Assembly: GCA_035459965.1 (NCBI GenBank)
Contig: DATHXC010000009.1
Span: 124,001-188,000, forward strand
From: DATHXC01 sp035459965
Lineage (GTDB): Bacteria > Pseudomonadota > Gammaproteobacteria > Burkholderiales > Methylophilaceae
Reading direction: 5' to 3'
Length of the DNA: 64,000 nucleotides
How positions within the stretch are numbered: the first letter of the stretch is position 1; the number at the start of each line of letters is the position of its first letter. Shown one piece after another: positions 26,156 through 36,200 of the stretch. Position numbers and translations under genes: made by a program. The notes below the pieces were generated by a model. The model saw only the letters and a program-made list of their open reading frames with translations. It was not told the origin of the DNA and ran no database searches.

Positions 26156-26530
26156 TTACTCAACATTAATTTCCCCAGTAGAAATAGGCTGGCTGGTGTT
26201 ATTTGATACCCAGGCCAGGTAGGCAGGCAATCCACCCGCTATTGGGACATGGATGATCTCTGGAAGTTCGTAGGGGTGCATGGCGATAATGGCCGCTTCC
26301 AGCGCGGGATAACAGTGAATGGTGGTTTTGATCAGCATGGGAAATTCAGCCGTTTTCTCAATCTTGCCTTGCCACGCATAGACTGACGTGCATGGTGATA
26401 GCAGGTTGACGCAAGCTGCTAGTTTTTCGCTTACCAGGAAATCAGCCAACTTTTCGGCGCTGTTGCTGTCTGGCATATTGGTTAAGACCAATATTGCATC
26501 TTTATTAGGGGTGGTTAAAGCTGAGTCCAA
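26156..26530 (-). CDS. cutA: Divalent-cation tolerance protein CutA
   Basis: CutA is a small trimeric cytosolic protein linked to copper and other divalent-metal tolerance. The 124-residue length and the motifs VSEKLAACVN, YAWQGKIEKTAEFPMLIKTT and HPYELPEIIHVPI are typical. TTG at 26530 is used as start because AGGA lies 7 bases upstream and no in-frame ATG fits. dsbD follows in the same direction after 6 bases, the usual cutA-dsbD order. Confidence 0.95.
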   Translation of the reverse strand: MDSALTTPNKDAILVLTNMPDSNSAEKLADFLVSEKLAACVNLLSPCTSVYAWQGKIEKTAEFPMLIKTTIHCYPALEAAIIAMHPYELPEIIHVPIAGGLPAYLAWVSNNTSQPISTGEINVE

Positions 26531-26693
26531 GCTGCATTCCTAAAAATTTAATTTACTTAAAATTAGACGTTGCGTCTTGATTTAATTCAAGCATAGCCTA
26601 ATCTTAAAATAATATGCGGCATTAATATGTACGCGTATTGATGATCTGAATTTTGTATAAGACGATTTTAATGTAAGGGTTGGTTACATCACT

Positions 26694-27095
26694 ATGCCAG
26701 TATTTCTTTTATTGCTGATTTTACTCGCTTTCCCGGTGCTGGAGATATGGCTGCTGATTGAGCTTGCTGCCCATTATGGCTGGTGGTTGCTGGTTTATTT
26801 GGTGCTTGTTGCAATACTTGGCTTTCGCCTGATTAAGGACGAGCAGATGATGATGTTCGGGCGCATGGCGCAAACCCTGAGCCAGGGCGGTGCGCCCGGA
26901 AAGGCGCTGTTTGGCAGCGCCAAGAATATGATCGCAGGCATATTGCTTATCATCCCTGGTGTCATTACCGATGCAATCGCTGTTGTACTGCTGCTTATAC
27001 CAAGTGCCAAAGCCATGCCCAGCCCCAAACAGGCCAGGGCGAGAAAAGCGGCTAATGATGATGTCATCGAAGGTGAGTTTCGCCGCGAAGATTAG
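26694..27095 (+). CDS. fxsA: FxsA-family membrane protein
   Basis: This 133-residue inner-membrane protein belongs to the FxsA family, named for the suppression of phage T7 exclusion by the F plasmid when overproduced. It has three to four hydrophobic helices (LLLLILLAFPVLEIWLLI, WWLLVYLVLVAILGFRLI and an IIPGVITDAIAVVLLLIP segment) and a basic cytoplasmic tail. The QGGAPGKALF loop is typical of the family. It stands divergent from cutA. Its physiological role is unknown. Confidence 0.92.
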   Translation: MPVFLLLLILLAFPVLEIWLLIELAAHYGWWLLVYLVLVAILGFRLIKDEQMMMFGRMAQTLSQGGAPGKALFGSAKNMIAGILLIIPGVITDAIAVVLLLIPSAKAMPSPKQARARKAANDDVIEGEFRRED

Positions 27096-27197
27096 GCACT
27101 GTCTGCAGCAGGCTGAAAATCAAAACACTAAGGCTGTGGTAAACTGCCGCCCTGATAAATATTCCCATAAGTAATTGTAGTATTTAGGATTTCCAAT

Positions 27198-28235
27198 ATG
27201 TCTCACCAAGTGACCATCAAACCTAGCGGCCATACCTATGCAGTTGCCGATCACGAAACTGTGCTTGGTGCAGCGGTGGAAGCAGGATTTAATTTGCCTT
27301 ATGGTTGCCGCAACGGCGCATGCGGGGCCTGTAAGGGCAAGGTGCTTGAAGGCCAGGTAGAACACGGCGAGCATCAGGATAAGGCGCTTACCGAGGCTGA
27401 CAAACAAGCCGGGTTGGCCCTGTTTTGCTGTGCTAAACCTTTGTCAGACCTGGTGATCGAATGTCGTGAAGTAAGCGCTAACAATGCAATCAAGCCACGC
27501 ATCATGCCTGCACGTGTACAAAAAATGGAAAAGCTGTCACATGATGTGATGGCGCTATTCCTTAAGCTGCCGAGCAATGAGCGCATGCAATTCATGGCAG
27601 GGCAGTATGTCGAATTCATCCTCAAGGATGGTAAACGCCGTGCTTTTTCGCTGGCCAATGCCCCGCACCACGATGAACTGCTGGAAATGCATTTGCGCCT
27701 GATCCCTGGCGGTACTTTTACCCAGTATGTATTCAGTGAAATGCAGGAAAAAGCGATTTTGCGTCTGGAAGGCCCGTTCGGTAGTTTCTACCTGCGCGAG
27801 GACAATGAGAAACCGATCATCTTTGTCGCTGGCGGCACCGGGTTTGCGCCTATCAAGGGCATTATCGAGCATATGCTGCATCACAATATACAGCGCAAGA
27901 TGGTGTTGTATTGGGGCGCGAAGTCACTGCAGGATCTCTATATGCCCGAACTGCCAGCATCATGGATATCCGCAAACGCCCACTTTTCATTTATTCCCGT
28001 GTTGTCAGAGCCTGCGGACGAAGATAACTGGCAGGGCCGCACCGGGCTGGTTCATCAGGCAGTGCTGGATGATTATGCGGACCTCAGTCCTTATCAAGTC
28101 TACTGTTGCGGTGCGCCAGCCATGGTGGATATTGTGCACCTAGCATTTCAGGCGCAGGGCATGCCGGAGGATGAGTTTTTCTCCGACGCCTTTACCTATT
28201 CAAACCCGCTGCCCAAAATCAATACTGCAATTTAA
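27198..28235 (+). CDS. Ferredoxin-NAD(P)H reductase-like flavoprotein (2Fe-2S, FAD)
   Basis: This 345-residue protein is a plant-type [2Fe-2S] ferredoxin domain fused to a ferredoxin-reductase unit, the architecture often annotated as CDP-6-deoxy-delta-3,4-glucoseen reductase. The iron ligands are the three cysteines in CRNGACGACKG and the distal one in FCCAKPLSD. RRAFSLANAP is the FAD-binding motif and VAGGTGFAPIKGIIEH is the NAD(P) pyrophosphate loop. No sugar gene is near, so it is more likely a general electron-transfer component. A TTAGGA ribosome site precedes the ATG. Confidence 0.9.
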   Translation: MSHQVTIKPSGHTYAVADHETVLGAAVEAGFNLPYGCRNGACGACKGKVLEGQVEHGEHQDKALTEADKQAGLALFCCAKPLSDLVIECREVSANNAIKPRIMPARVQKMEKLSHDVMALFLKLPSNERMQFMAGQYVEFILKDGKRRAFSLANAPHHDELLEMHLRLIPGGTFTQYVFSEMQEKAILRLEGPFGSFYLREDNEKPIIFVAGGTGFAPIKGIIEHMLHHNIQRKMVLYWGAKSLQDLYMPELPASWISANAHFSFIPVLSEPADEDNWQGRTGLVHQAVLDDYADLSPYQVYCCGAPAMVDIVHLAFQAQGMPEDEFFSDAFTYSNPLPKINTAI

Positions 28236-28236
28236 A

Positions 28237-29169
28237 TTACAGCGGCGGTTTCAATGTTGATTTGACCTGCAACAGGTCACTGTTGGCAAACAGCTCTGCA
28301 ATCCAGTCGATAAACGCCCTGACCTTGGATGACAGATGGCGATTTTGCGGATACATCGCATTCATTGGCATGTTCTCTGTGAGATATTCCCCCAGCACGA
28401 CTTCCAGCCGACCCGATGCAATGTGATCCTGCACCATGAAAGTGGCGGCCTGGCATAATCCTAACCCTGCCAGACAGGCAGAAACCATGGCATCTCCATC
28501 ATTCATCGCAACCCGGCGGTATGTAGCAACTTCCTGATTAACGCCATTAATAGTGAGTTCAAAAGCGAAAACTTTGCCGGTCTTGGATGAAAAAAAGTGG
28601 ATGGCATGATGCCGTTCTAAATCTTCCGGCTTTTTGGGCCGCCCGAACTTATTCAGGTATTCCGGTGTAGCGACAATGACAAAGCGCATGGAGCCCACCC
28701 TGCGTGCCACCAGCGACTGGTCAAACGGGTTTCCCACACGTATCACGCAATCAACCCCTTCTTCCAGCAAGTCTACCGGCCGGTCATTACAGCCGATTTC
28801 CAGGTCTATATCCGGGTAACGCGCAAAAAAATCTTTCAATGCCGGGATGATGATGAGCCGGCCTACCGGCGCTGGGACATCCACTCTTAACCTGCCCTTG
28901 GGTTTTGCCGTGGCCTGGGTGAGTGAAGCCTCGGTTTCTTCCAGGTCGCTAAGCAGGCGCATGGCCCGTTCATAGTAGGCTGCACCATCTGTAGTAACAC
29001 TGACACGGCGCGTGGTGCGGTGCAGTAACTTGACGCCCAACCTGTTCTCCAGTGCCAGCACCTGTGCCGAGATGGTGGTTTTTGGCAGGTTCAGTGAAGT
29101 AGCGGCTTTAGTGAAACTTTCCAGTTCCACTACCCGTGTAAATGCCAGCATTGTATCGAAACGATCCAT
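28237..29169 (-). CDS. LysR-family regulator, divergent from the efflux island
   Basis: This 310-residue LysR protein has the N-terminal winged helix (SFTKAATSLNLPKTTISAQVLALENRL), the LHRTTRRVSVTTDGAAYYERA linker and an effector-binding domain. It is divergent from the SDR-GST-hydrolase-RND cluster across a 169-base gap, so it is probably the local regulator, by analogy to MexT and MexEF-OprN. Its stop is within 2 bases of the end of the flavoprotein gene, which converges on it. The effector is unknown; electrophiles or quinones would fit the island. Confidence 0.93.
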   Translation of the reverse strand: MDRFDTMLAFTRVVELESFTKAATSLNLPKTTISAQVLALENRLGVKLLHRTTRRVSVTTDGAAYYERAMRLLSDLEETEASLTQATAKPKGRLRVDVPAPVGRLIIIPALKDFFARYPDIDLEIGCNDRPVDLLEEGVDCVIRVGNPFDQSLVARRVGSMRFVIVATPEYLNKFGRPKKPEDLERHHAIHFFSSKTGKVFAFELTINGVNQEVATYRRVAMNDGDAMVSACLAGLGLCQAATFMVQDHIASGRLEVVLGEYLTENMPMNAMYPQNRHLSSKVRAFIDWIAELFANSDLLQVKSTLKPPL

Positions 29170-29338
29170 ATTGTCCTGAGCCTGTAACTGAAAGCATTGT
29201 GCAATAAACGAAGACAGTGATTCCTATATTACCCCATTTATCTTGCTTTTAACTCACTATAAAGTGCACTCAACGGTTACACAACGTCGCATTCATATCT
29301 AACGTTTTCAGTTTCGTTTTTAATTAAGGAGCAATATC

Positions 29339-30088
29339 ATGGCTAACAAACTTGCAGGAAAAGTAGCAGTAGTAACAGGTGCATCAAAAGGCATAGGCGC
29401 TGCCATTGCCAAGCAATACGCCGCAGAGGGCGCATCAGTAGTCGTCAATTACGCTTCCAGTAAAGAAGGTGCAGATAAAGTAGTGGCAGCCATTACCGCC
29501 GCAGGTGGTAAAGCGATTGCAGTAGGTGGCGACGTAAGCAAGGCTGCCGATGCCCAGGGCATTATCGATGCTGCCATCAACACATATGGCAAGCTGGACG
29601 TGCTGGTGAATAATTCAGGTGTTTATGAGTTCGCACCGATCGAAGCTATCACTGAAGAGCATTTCCACAAGCAATTCAACGTAAACGTGCTGGGTCTATT
29701 GCTGACCACACAAGCCGCCGTAAAACATATTGGCGAAGGCGGCAGCATTATCAATATCGGCTCAGTCGTGAGCCGTATCACTCCAGCCATGAGCGCAGTC
29801 TATACCGGCACTAAAGGCGCGGTCGATGCGATTACAGGCGTGCTTTCTCGCGAGCTTGGCCCACGCAAAATACGCGTCAATGCCTTAAACCCCGGCATGA
29901 TTGAAACCGAAGGTACCCATACCGCAGGCTTTATCGGCTCCGATTTCGAAAAGGGCGCTGTTGCACAGACACCACTAGGCCGTATTGGCCAGCCTGACGA
30001 TATCGCGACTATTGCTGTATTCCTGGCATCCGATGATTCCTATTGGCTCACAGGCGAGCAGCTCTACGCTGGTGGCGGCGTGCGCTAA
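29339..30088 (+). CDS. Short-chain dehydrogenase/reductase of the efflux island
   Basis: This classical SDR of 249 residues has the cofactor motif TGASKGIGAAIAK near residue 14, NNSGVYE and the catalytic Ser-Tyr-Lys with YTGTKGAVDA. The C-terminal substrate-lid region (GMIETEGTHTAGF) resembles 3-oxoacyl-ACP reductase or glucose dehydrogenase-like SDRs. AAGGAG is the ribosome site. It is the first gene of the likely operon SDR-GST-hydrolase-RND and is divergent from LysR. It may reduce reactive carbonyls that the pump also handles, which is inference. Confidence 0.92.
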   Translation: MANKLAGKVAVVTGASKGIGAAIAKQYAAEGASVVVNYASSKEGADKVVAAITAAGGKAIAVGGDVSKAADAQGIIDAAINTYGKLDVLVNNSGVYEFAPIEAITEEHFHKQFNVNVLGLLLTTQAAVKHIGEGGSIINIGSVVSRITPAMSAVYTGTKGAVDAITGVLSRELGPRKIRVNALNPGMIETEGTHTAGFIGSDFEKGAVAQTPLGRIGQPDDIATIAVFLASDDSYWLTGEQLYAGGGVR

Positions 30089-30137
30089 TCGTTTGCATCT
30101 GAAGCTATCTGACTGAAAGTCCGCAAGGGAAAACATT

Positions 30138-30767
30138 ATGATTACTGCATATACATGGTCTACACCGAATGGCCGCAAGGTTTCCATCATGCTGGAAGAG
30201 CTGGGGATTCCTTACCAGGTACATCCGGTAAACCTCGGTAAAAATGAACAGTTTTCCGCGGACTTCTCGGTCATTTCCCCTAATAACAAGATCCCGGCCA
30301 TCGTTGATAGTGAAGCTGAAGGTGGCCCGCTAATGATATTCGAGAGCGGTGCCATACTCACTTACCTGGCAGAAAAGACCGGCCAATTGCTGGCACCTTC
30401 AGGGCATGAGCGTTTCAAGGCGCTGGAATGGCTGTATTGGCAAGTGAGTGCGCTAGGGCCCATGCTGGGCCAGCTTGGTTATTTTGCCGTGCGCTGCGAT
30501 GAAAAATCCCCGCTGGCAATTCAGCGCTTTACCGTAGAAGCCGACAGGTTGCTCAGTGTGATGGAAAAGCGTCTGAGCGATAACCAATACCTGGCTGGTG
30601 ACAATTATTCGATTGCCGATATTGCGGCTTATCCATGGACATTGGCGGCAACCGGCTATCTCAAGGATGTACTGGCAGATAGCTTTGCCAGCAAGCCTGC
30701 TGTTCAGCGCTGGCTTGACGTGATTGGTAACCGTCCCGCTGTACAACGTGGCATGGCAATTCCGTAA
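30138..30767 (+). CDS. Glutathione S-transferase (YfcG/Ure2p-like)
   Basis: The protein of 209 residues has an N-terminal thioredoxin fold starting ITAYTWSTPNGRKVSIMLEEL. The glutathione-binding elements NNKIPAIVD and the FESGAILTYLAEKTG block follow, then a helical C-terminal domain with the SIADIAAYPW motif. The TPNGRKV start matches YfcG/Ure2p-type enzymes, which have disulfide-bond reductase activity in E. coli. It lies 49 bases after the SDR gene, with AAGGGA before the ATG. Confidence 0.93.
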   Translation: MITAYTWSTPNGRKVSIMLEELGIPYQVHPVNLGKNEQFSADFSVISPNNKIPAIVDSEAEGGPLMIFESGAILTYLAEKTGQLLAPSGHERFKALEWLYWQVSALGPMLGQLGYFAVRCDEKSPLAIQRFTVEADRLLSVMEKRLSDNQYLAGDNYSIADIAAYPWTLAATGYLKDVLADSFASKPAVQRWLDVIGNRPAVQRGMAIP

Positions 30768-30893
30768 CTCGATCAATTCGATTTGATTGTGCAACAAATG
30801 CAGACAGTGAATGCGTATTTACCTAATTTATCTTATGAAGATGCACATATATAGTTCACATAAGATTTAAAACAGTTTTATCGAGAATCCATC

Positions 30894-31760
30894 ATGGGCA
30901 CAAGGCAACAAAACATCACCAAGCATGCAGCTGCCAGGCAGGCAGGCAAGTCCTTGCCGAGCGCAGCACAAAGCCAGCTGTGGACTACATCATTCAGCCA
31001 GCCATATTCGGCAGATGACATTACGCTGCAAGTGTTTGGTAAAAACAGTAATGACGACAAGGATGCCCTGTTGCCGGTGATTGTCTATTTCCACGGCGGT
31101 TTATTTAATTGTGGGCTGGTGGAAGATGCGCATGCTGTCGCCCAGGTGCTGGCGAGTGATGCCGTTGTCGTATGCGTGGATTACCCCTTGGCACCACAAT
31201 TGCATTTCCCCAATACCGTTGAAGTCGCATTCGAGGCGGTGCAATGGGTATGGAAGCATGCACCTGATATCGGCGCTGACCGGGCCCGTATCACCGTAGC
31301 CGGTGACCAGGCTGGCGGCAACCTCGCCGCTGCGGTCGCCATGATGGCCCGCGACAGAAGCTCGCTACCCGGCTGTAACGCCCGCTTGCAAGGCCAGGTG
31401 CTGATTAACCCATTACTTGATTCACAACAGACGACCAAGTCCATGGTGGCCGCTGAAGACTGCCCATGCCGCAAAGCCTGGGTGGATTACGTGCCACTTG
31501 CCAGCGATGCCATGCATCCCTACGCCTCACCTGTTAATTCAATGCGTCTAGGTGGCTTGGCGCCAGCCCTCATTATTACTGGTGAACTCGAGCCATTGCG
31601 CGACGAGGCCGAACAATATGCCACCAAGCTGATAGCTGCTGGTGTGCCGGTCAAGATGCGTCGCCTGCAGGGCGTAGGTGGCAACCTGGTGGATGCTGCG
31701 CATCCCAGTTTTGGCGTTGTGACTCAGACTGTTGCCCAGTTTATTGCAGATGCTGCATGA
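30894..31760 (+). CDS. HSL-family alpha/beta-hydrolase lacking catalytic residues (pseudoenzyme)
   Basis: The fold is that of hormone-sensitive-lipase-type esterases. The oxyanion-hole motif H67-G-G is intact in VYFHGGLFNCG, VCVDYPLAPQLHFP and TVAGDQAGGNLAAA follow, and AGVPVKMR is near the end. The nucleophile elbow reads G-D-Q139-A-G-G instead of G-D-S-A-G-G. The acid region reads L-E233-P-L-R-D instead of the usual D-P-L-R-D, and the histidine motif G-x-x-H-G-F is Q-G-V-G-G263-N. All three triad positions are therefore changed, although the reading frame is intact at 288 residues. It lies between GST and the RND adaptor and may bind a ligand rather than hydrolyse one. Confidence 0.85.
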   Translation: MGTRQQNITKHAAARQAGKSLPSAAQSQLWTTSFSQPYSADDITLQVFGKNSNDDKDALLPVIVYFHGGLFNCGLVEDAHAVAQVLASDAVVVCVDYPLAPQLHFPNTVEVAFEAVQWVWKHAPDIGADRARITVAGDQAGGNLAAAVAMMARDRSSLPGCNARLQGQVLINPLLDSQQTTKSMVAAEDCPCRKAWVDYVPLASDAMHPYASPVNSMRLGGLAPALIITGELEPLRDEAEQYATKLIAAGVPVKMRRLQGVGGNLVDAAHPSFGVVTQTVAQFIADAA

Positions 31761-31837
31761 GCCAGCTTTAAGCCAACGAATACCAGATTACTTATTAATT
31801 AATTACAACTTTGAAAATCGTTACGAAAGGGCTCGTC

Positions 31838-33109
31838 ATGAAAAATGCCAATCCACTATTTAGCCGCAAGGCAATTGTCGTCGTCATCAGCCTGCTGGCG
31901 ATTGCTGCTGCCGGTACTGTCTCCTTCAACAGCCAGGCGGCCAAGCCTCCCGTAGTGACTGCAGCGCCCGTGCCTGTGACGGTCGCTGCGGTCATCGAGA
32001 AAAAAGTCACGGAATGGGATGATTTTTCAGGGCGTGTCGAAGCGATTGAACGGGTGCAGATACGCCCACGTGTATCCGGCACCATTGATGTCATCCATTT
32101 CCAGGAAGGGCAGATGGTGAAGAAGGGTGATTTGCTGTTCACCATAGACCCGCGTCCTTACCAGGCAGAACTGGCGCGCGCTGAAGCTGCGCTGGCAAGC
32201 ACCCAGGCCGCAGTTGAGCTGTCTCGGACCGAGCTGGAGCGCACCCGTCGCCTGACAGAAGAGCGTGCCGTGGCCCAGCGTGAGCTGGATCAGCGCAATA
32301 GCGCCTACCTTGATACCACCGCCAATGTGAAGGCTGCGCAAGCTGCCGTGATGCTGGCGCGCCTCAATTTGCAATACACAGCAATCACCGCACCTGTCAG
32401 CGGCCGTGTTTCACGCGCAGAGATCACCGTGGGCAACCTAGTCGGTGCGGGAGTGAATGCGCCGGCATTGACAACATTGGTATCGGTATCGCCTGTGTAT
32501 GTTAATTTCGAAGTGGATGAGCCGACCTACATCCGTTACGCCGCCAATGGCGCCGCAGGCAACTCCGGCGTGGCACATACCCCCATCTCTATCGGTTTAG
32601 CCACTGAAGAAGGCTATCCACACCAGGGCCGTATCAAATCGTTCGATAACCAGATAGACAGCGCCTCAGGCACGATAAGGGTGCGCGCTATTTTTGATAA
32701 TGCAGATGGCCTGCTTACCCCAGGAATGTATGCACGGGTGCGCACCGGAGGCTCGGCAGAACAGCTTGCCATCCTGATTAACGATAAGGCCGTGGGCACG
32801 GACCAGAACAAGAAGTATGTGATGGTAGTGGGTGCTGATAACAAGGTGACCTATCGCGACGTGCAACTTGGGCCTATGGTTGATGGTTTGCGCGTAGTGC
32901 GTACTGGCCTGAAACCGGGTGAGCTTATTGTGGTGAATGGCTTGCAACGCGTGCGCCCGAATGACACGGTGGCACCGGATACAGTGGCGATGGACCCTAA
33001 AGCACCTGTTGAAAAAACCGTCCAGCAGCCAGAGCAGCAGCAAGGCAAGCAGACCAGCCTGAAGACGGTTGAGCTGATTGCCAGACCTCTCAAGAAAACG
33101 CTTATTTAA
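31838..33109 (+). CDS. RND efflux periplasmic adaptor (membrane fusion protein)
   Basis: This adaptor links an inner-membrane RND pump to an outer-membrane channel. The N-terminal signal anchor is about residues 10-30. RVQIRPRVSGTIDVIHFQEGQMVKKGDLLFTIDPRPYQ-type lipoyl and hairpin segments follow, with the long helical hairpin at about 90-160 and the barrel and membrane-proximal domains after it. ATG at 31838 is preferred to an upstream in-frame TTG (31811) because AAAGG lies 8 bases before it; this gives 423 residues. It resembles MexE-type adaptors. Two hairpins separate it from the pump gene. Confidence 0.95.
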   Translation: MKNANPLFSRKAIVVVISLLAIAAAGTVSFNSQAAKPPVVTAAPVPVTVAAVIEKKVTEWDDFSGRVEAIERVQIRPRVSGTIDVIHFQEGQMVKKGDLLFTIDPRPYQAELARAEAALASTQAAVELSRTELERTRRLTEERAVAQRELDQRNSAYLDTTANVKAAQAAVMLARLNLQYTAITAPVSGRVSRAEITVGNLVGAGVNAPALTTLVSVSPVYVNFEVDEPTYIRYAANGAAGNSGVAHTPISIGLATEEGYPHQGRIKSFDNQIDSASGTIRVRAIFDNADGLLTPGMYARVRTGGSAEQLAILINDKAVGTDQNKKYVMVVGADNKVTYRDVQLGPMVDGLRVVRTGLKPGELIVVNGLQRVRPNDTVAPDTVAMDPKAPVEKTVQQPEQQQGKQTSLKTVELIARPLKKTLI

Positions 33110-33139
33110 TCGAGTTGACTCAATTTTAGTAAACCAAAA

Positions 33140-33197
33140 ATCAGGGGTAACCCTGATGGATAGGTCTTTTGTATGCCTGCATATAGGCAAAAAGACC
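33140..33197 (+). repeat. Two intercistronic hairpins between adaptor and pump genes
   Basis: The first hairpin has a perfect 7-bp stem ATCAGGG/CCCTGAT with loop GTAA (33140-33157). The second has the 8-bp stem GGTCTTTT/AAAAGACC with an inner GCCT/AGGC stem (33163-33197). Neither is followed by a T-run long enough for a strong terminator, so they are more likely RNA-stability or partial-attenuation elements in the 111-base gap. Confidence 0.7.
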
Positions 33198-33220
33198 AAA
33201 AATAAACAGGGAAGACCCCA

Positions 33221-36200
33221 ATGAATATTTCAAAATTCTTTATCGACAGGCCGATTTTTGCCGGTGTGCTGTCGGTCATCATCTTTATCGGTGGCTTGAT
33301 TGCAATGCAGAACCTGCCCATTTCCGAATATCCGGAAGTAGTGCCGCCGTCTGTTATCGTGAAGGCACAATTTCCGGGTGCCAATCCGCAGACCATCGCC
33401 GAGACAGTGGCTACGCCAATAGAAGAGCAGATCAACGGTGTCGAAGGCATGCTGTATATGTCCTCACAAGCCACCTCTGATGGCTTAATGACACTAACCG
33501 TGACCTTTAAGCTGGGCACGCCGCCAGATCTCGCACAGCAATTGGTGCAGAACCGGGTAACTCAGGCGTTGCCACGCCTGCCGCAAGTAGTGCAGCGGTT
33601 GGGTGTGACCACAGTCAAGAGTTCACCTGACCTGACCATGGTGGTGCATTTGTTATCGCCGAATAACCGTTACGACATGACCTACCTGCGCAACTATGCC
33701 GTGCTCAACGTAAAAGACAGGCTGGCAAGGCTGGAAGGTGTAGGTCAGGTTGAGCTGTTTGGTTCCGGCGATTACTCCATGCGTATCTGGCTGGATCCAC
33801 GCAAGGTGGCCGAGCGCAAGCTGGCTGCCAGTGACGTAGTCAAGGCAATTCGTGAACAGAACGTAGACGTAGCCGCCGGTGTGATCGGTGCATCGCCTGC
33901 GGCGCCTGGCGTGGATTACCAGATTTCAGTCAACGCCCGCGGTCGCCTGGATTCTGAAGAAGAGTTTGGCAATATCGTGATTCGTACCTCGGAAGATGGC
34001 GTAGTGACGCGCCTGAAGGACGTTGCGCGTATCGAACTGGGTGCCAGTGAATATGCGCTGCGCTCCTTGCTGGATAACAAGTCTGCCGTTGCTATCCCGA
34101 TTTTCCAGGCGCCGGGTTCCAATGCCCTGCAGATTTCCGAAAATGTGCGCAAGACCATGGCCGAGCTGCAAAAAGACATGCCGGAAGGGGTTGAGTACCA
34201 CATCGTGTACGACCCTACCCAGTTTGTGCGTTCGTCCATCCATGCAGTGACCGAGACATTATTAATCGCCGTTGGCCTGGTGGTACTAGTGGTGATCGTC
34301 TTCCTGCAAACATGGCGCGCTTCCATCATCCCCTTGCTGGCCGTACCGGTTTCCGTCATCGGTACTTTTGCGGTGATGCTGGGCCTCGGATTCTCCATTA
34401 ACACACTCAGCCTGTTCGGGCTGGTGCTCGCCATCGGTATCGTGGTGGATGATGCCATCGTGGTGGTGGAGAACGTCGAGCGTAATATCGAAAGCGGTTT
34501 ATCACCCATAGAAGCTACGTATAAGGCCATGCGCGAGGTATCCGGCCCGATTGTGGCGATTGCACTGACCTTGTCTGCGGTATTCGTGCCACTGGCTTTC
34601 GTCAGCGGGCTTACTGGTCAGTTTTTTAAACAATTTGCGCTGACCATTGCCATCTCTACCGTAATCTCAGCCTTTAACTCGCTGACCTTGTCCCCTGCAT
34701 TGGCAGCATTGCTGCTGAAAAAGCACGGCGCCAAGAAAGATGGCTTCCAGCGCGCGATCGACGGCCTGTTTGGCTGGTTCTTCGTACGCTTCAATAATGT
34801 GTTCAATCGCGGCTCCAAAAATTATGGTTCCGGCGTGACCGGGGTGCTCAAGCATAAGTCGCTCATGCTCGCCATGTACGCATTGTTAATAGGCAGTACG
34901 CTGTTCATCTTCCACAAAGTACCGACCGGCTTTATTCCAGGGCAGGACAAGCAATATTTAGTAAGCTTTGCCCAGTTGCCGGATGCGGCCTCGCTGGACC
35001 GTACCGAGGATGTGATCCGCAAGATGAGTGATATCGCGCTCAAGCATCCGGGTGTGGAATCTGCCGTGGCTTTCCCTGGCTTGTCGATCAACGGCTTCAC
35101 CAACAGCCCGAACTCCGGCATCGTGTTTGTGACGCTTAAGCCCTTTGATCAGCGTAAATCTGCTGAGCTCAGCGGCCTGGCCATCGCCCAGCAGTTGAAC
35201 AAGGACTTTTCAGGTATCCAGGATGCGTTTATCGCCATCTTCCCACCACCGCCTGTACAGGGCCTGGGGACTATTGGCGGCTTCAAGCTGCAGATACAGG
35301 ACAGGGCGGCGCGGGGTAATGATGCCTTGAATGATGCGTTGCAGGCCTTTATGGCCAAGGCACAAAAAGCACCGGAACTGGCTGGCATGTTCTCCAGCTA
35401 CCAGGTCAATGTACCGCAACTGTATGCCGATGTGGACCGCACCCATGCGCAACAACTGGGAGTGGCGATTCCTGATGTATTCGAAACCTTGCAGATTTAC
35501 CTGGGCTCGCTCTACGTTAACGACTTCAACAAGTTTGGCCGTACCTACCAGGTGCGCGTGCAGGCAGATGCCGAGTTCCGTGCACATGAAGAAGATGTGG
35601 GCCTGCTCAAGGCGCGTAACGACAGGGGCGAAATGGTGCCATTGTCATCCGTACTGCGCATGACCAAGAGCCACGGGCCTGACCGGGCAATGCGCTACAA
35701 TGGTTTCCCCTCAGCGGACGTGAATGGCGGGGCAGCACCCGGCTATAGCACGGGTGAAGCGCAGGCCGCAGTTGAGCGCATCGCGGCAGAAACCCTGCCA
35801 CGCGGTATCGGCTTCGAATGGACTGAGCTGACCTACCAAGAGAAGATCGCTGGTAATACCTTGTTCGTGATCCTTCCGCTCTCCATGTTGCTGGTGTTCC
35901 TGGTACTGGCTGCGCAGTATGAGAGCCTGGCCTTGCCTGTCGCGGTGTTGTTGATCGTGCCTATGGGCTTGCTGGCCGCCATTACCGGTGTGTGGCTGAC
36001 CAATGGCGACAACAATATCTTTACCCAAATCAGCCTGGTGGTACTGGTGGGGCTGGCGTGCAAGAACGCGATTCTTATTGTGGAGTTTGCGCGTGAGCTG
36101 GAGCACCAGGGCCGTGGCATCTACGAGGCTGCTATTGAAGCTGCACGTTTACGCCTGCGTCCTATCCTCATGACATCCATCGCGTTTATCGCGGGTGTAT

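Noticed and set aside
33916..34530. 204-codon ORF on the minus strand
   Set aside because: It is antisense to the RND permease; its low-complexity Ser/Thr/Arg content marks a shadow frame.
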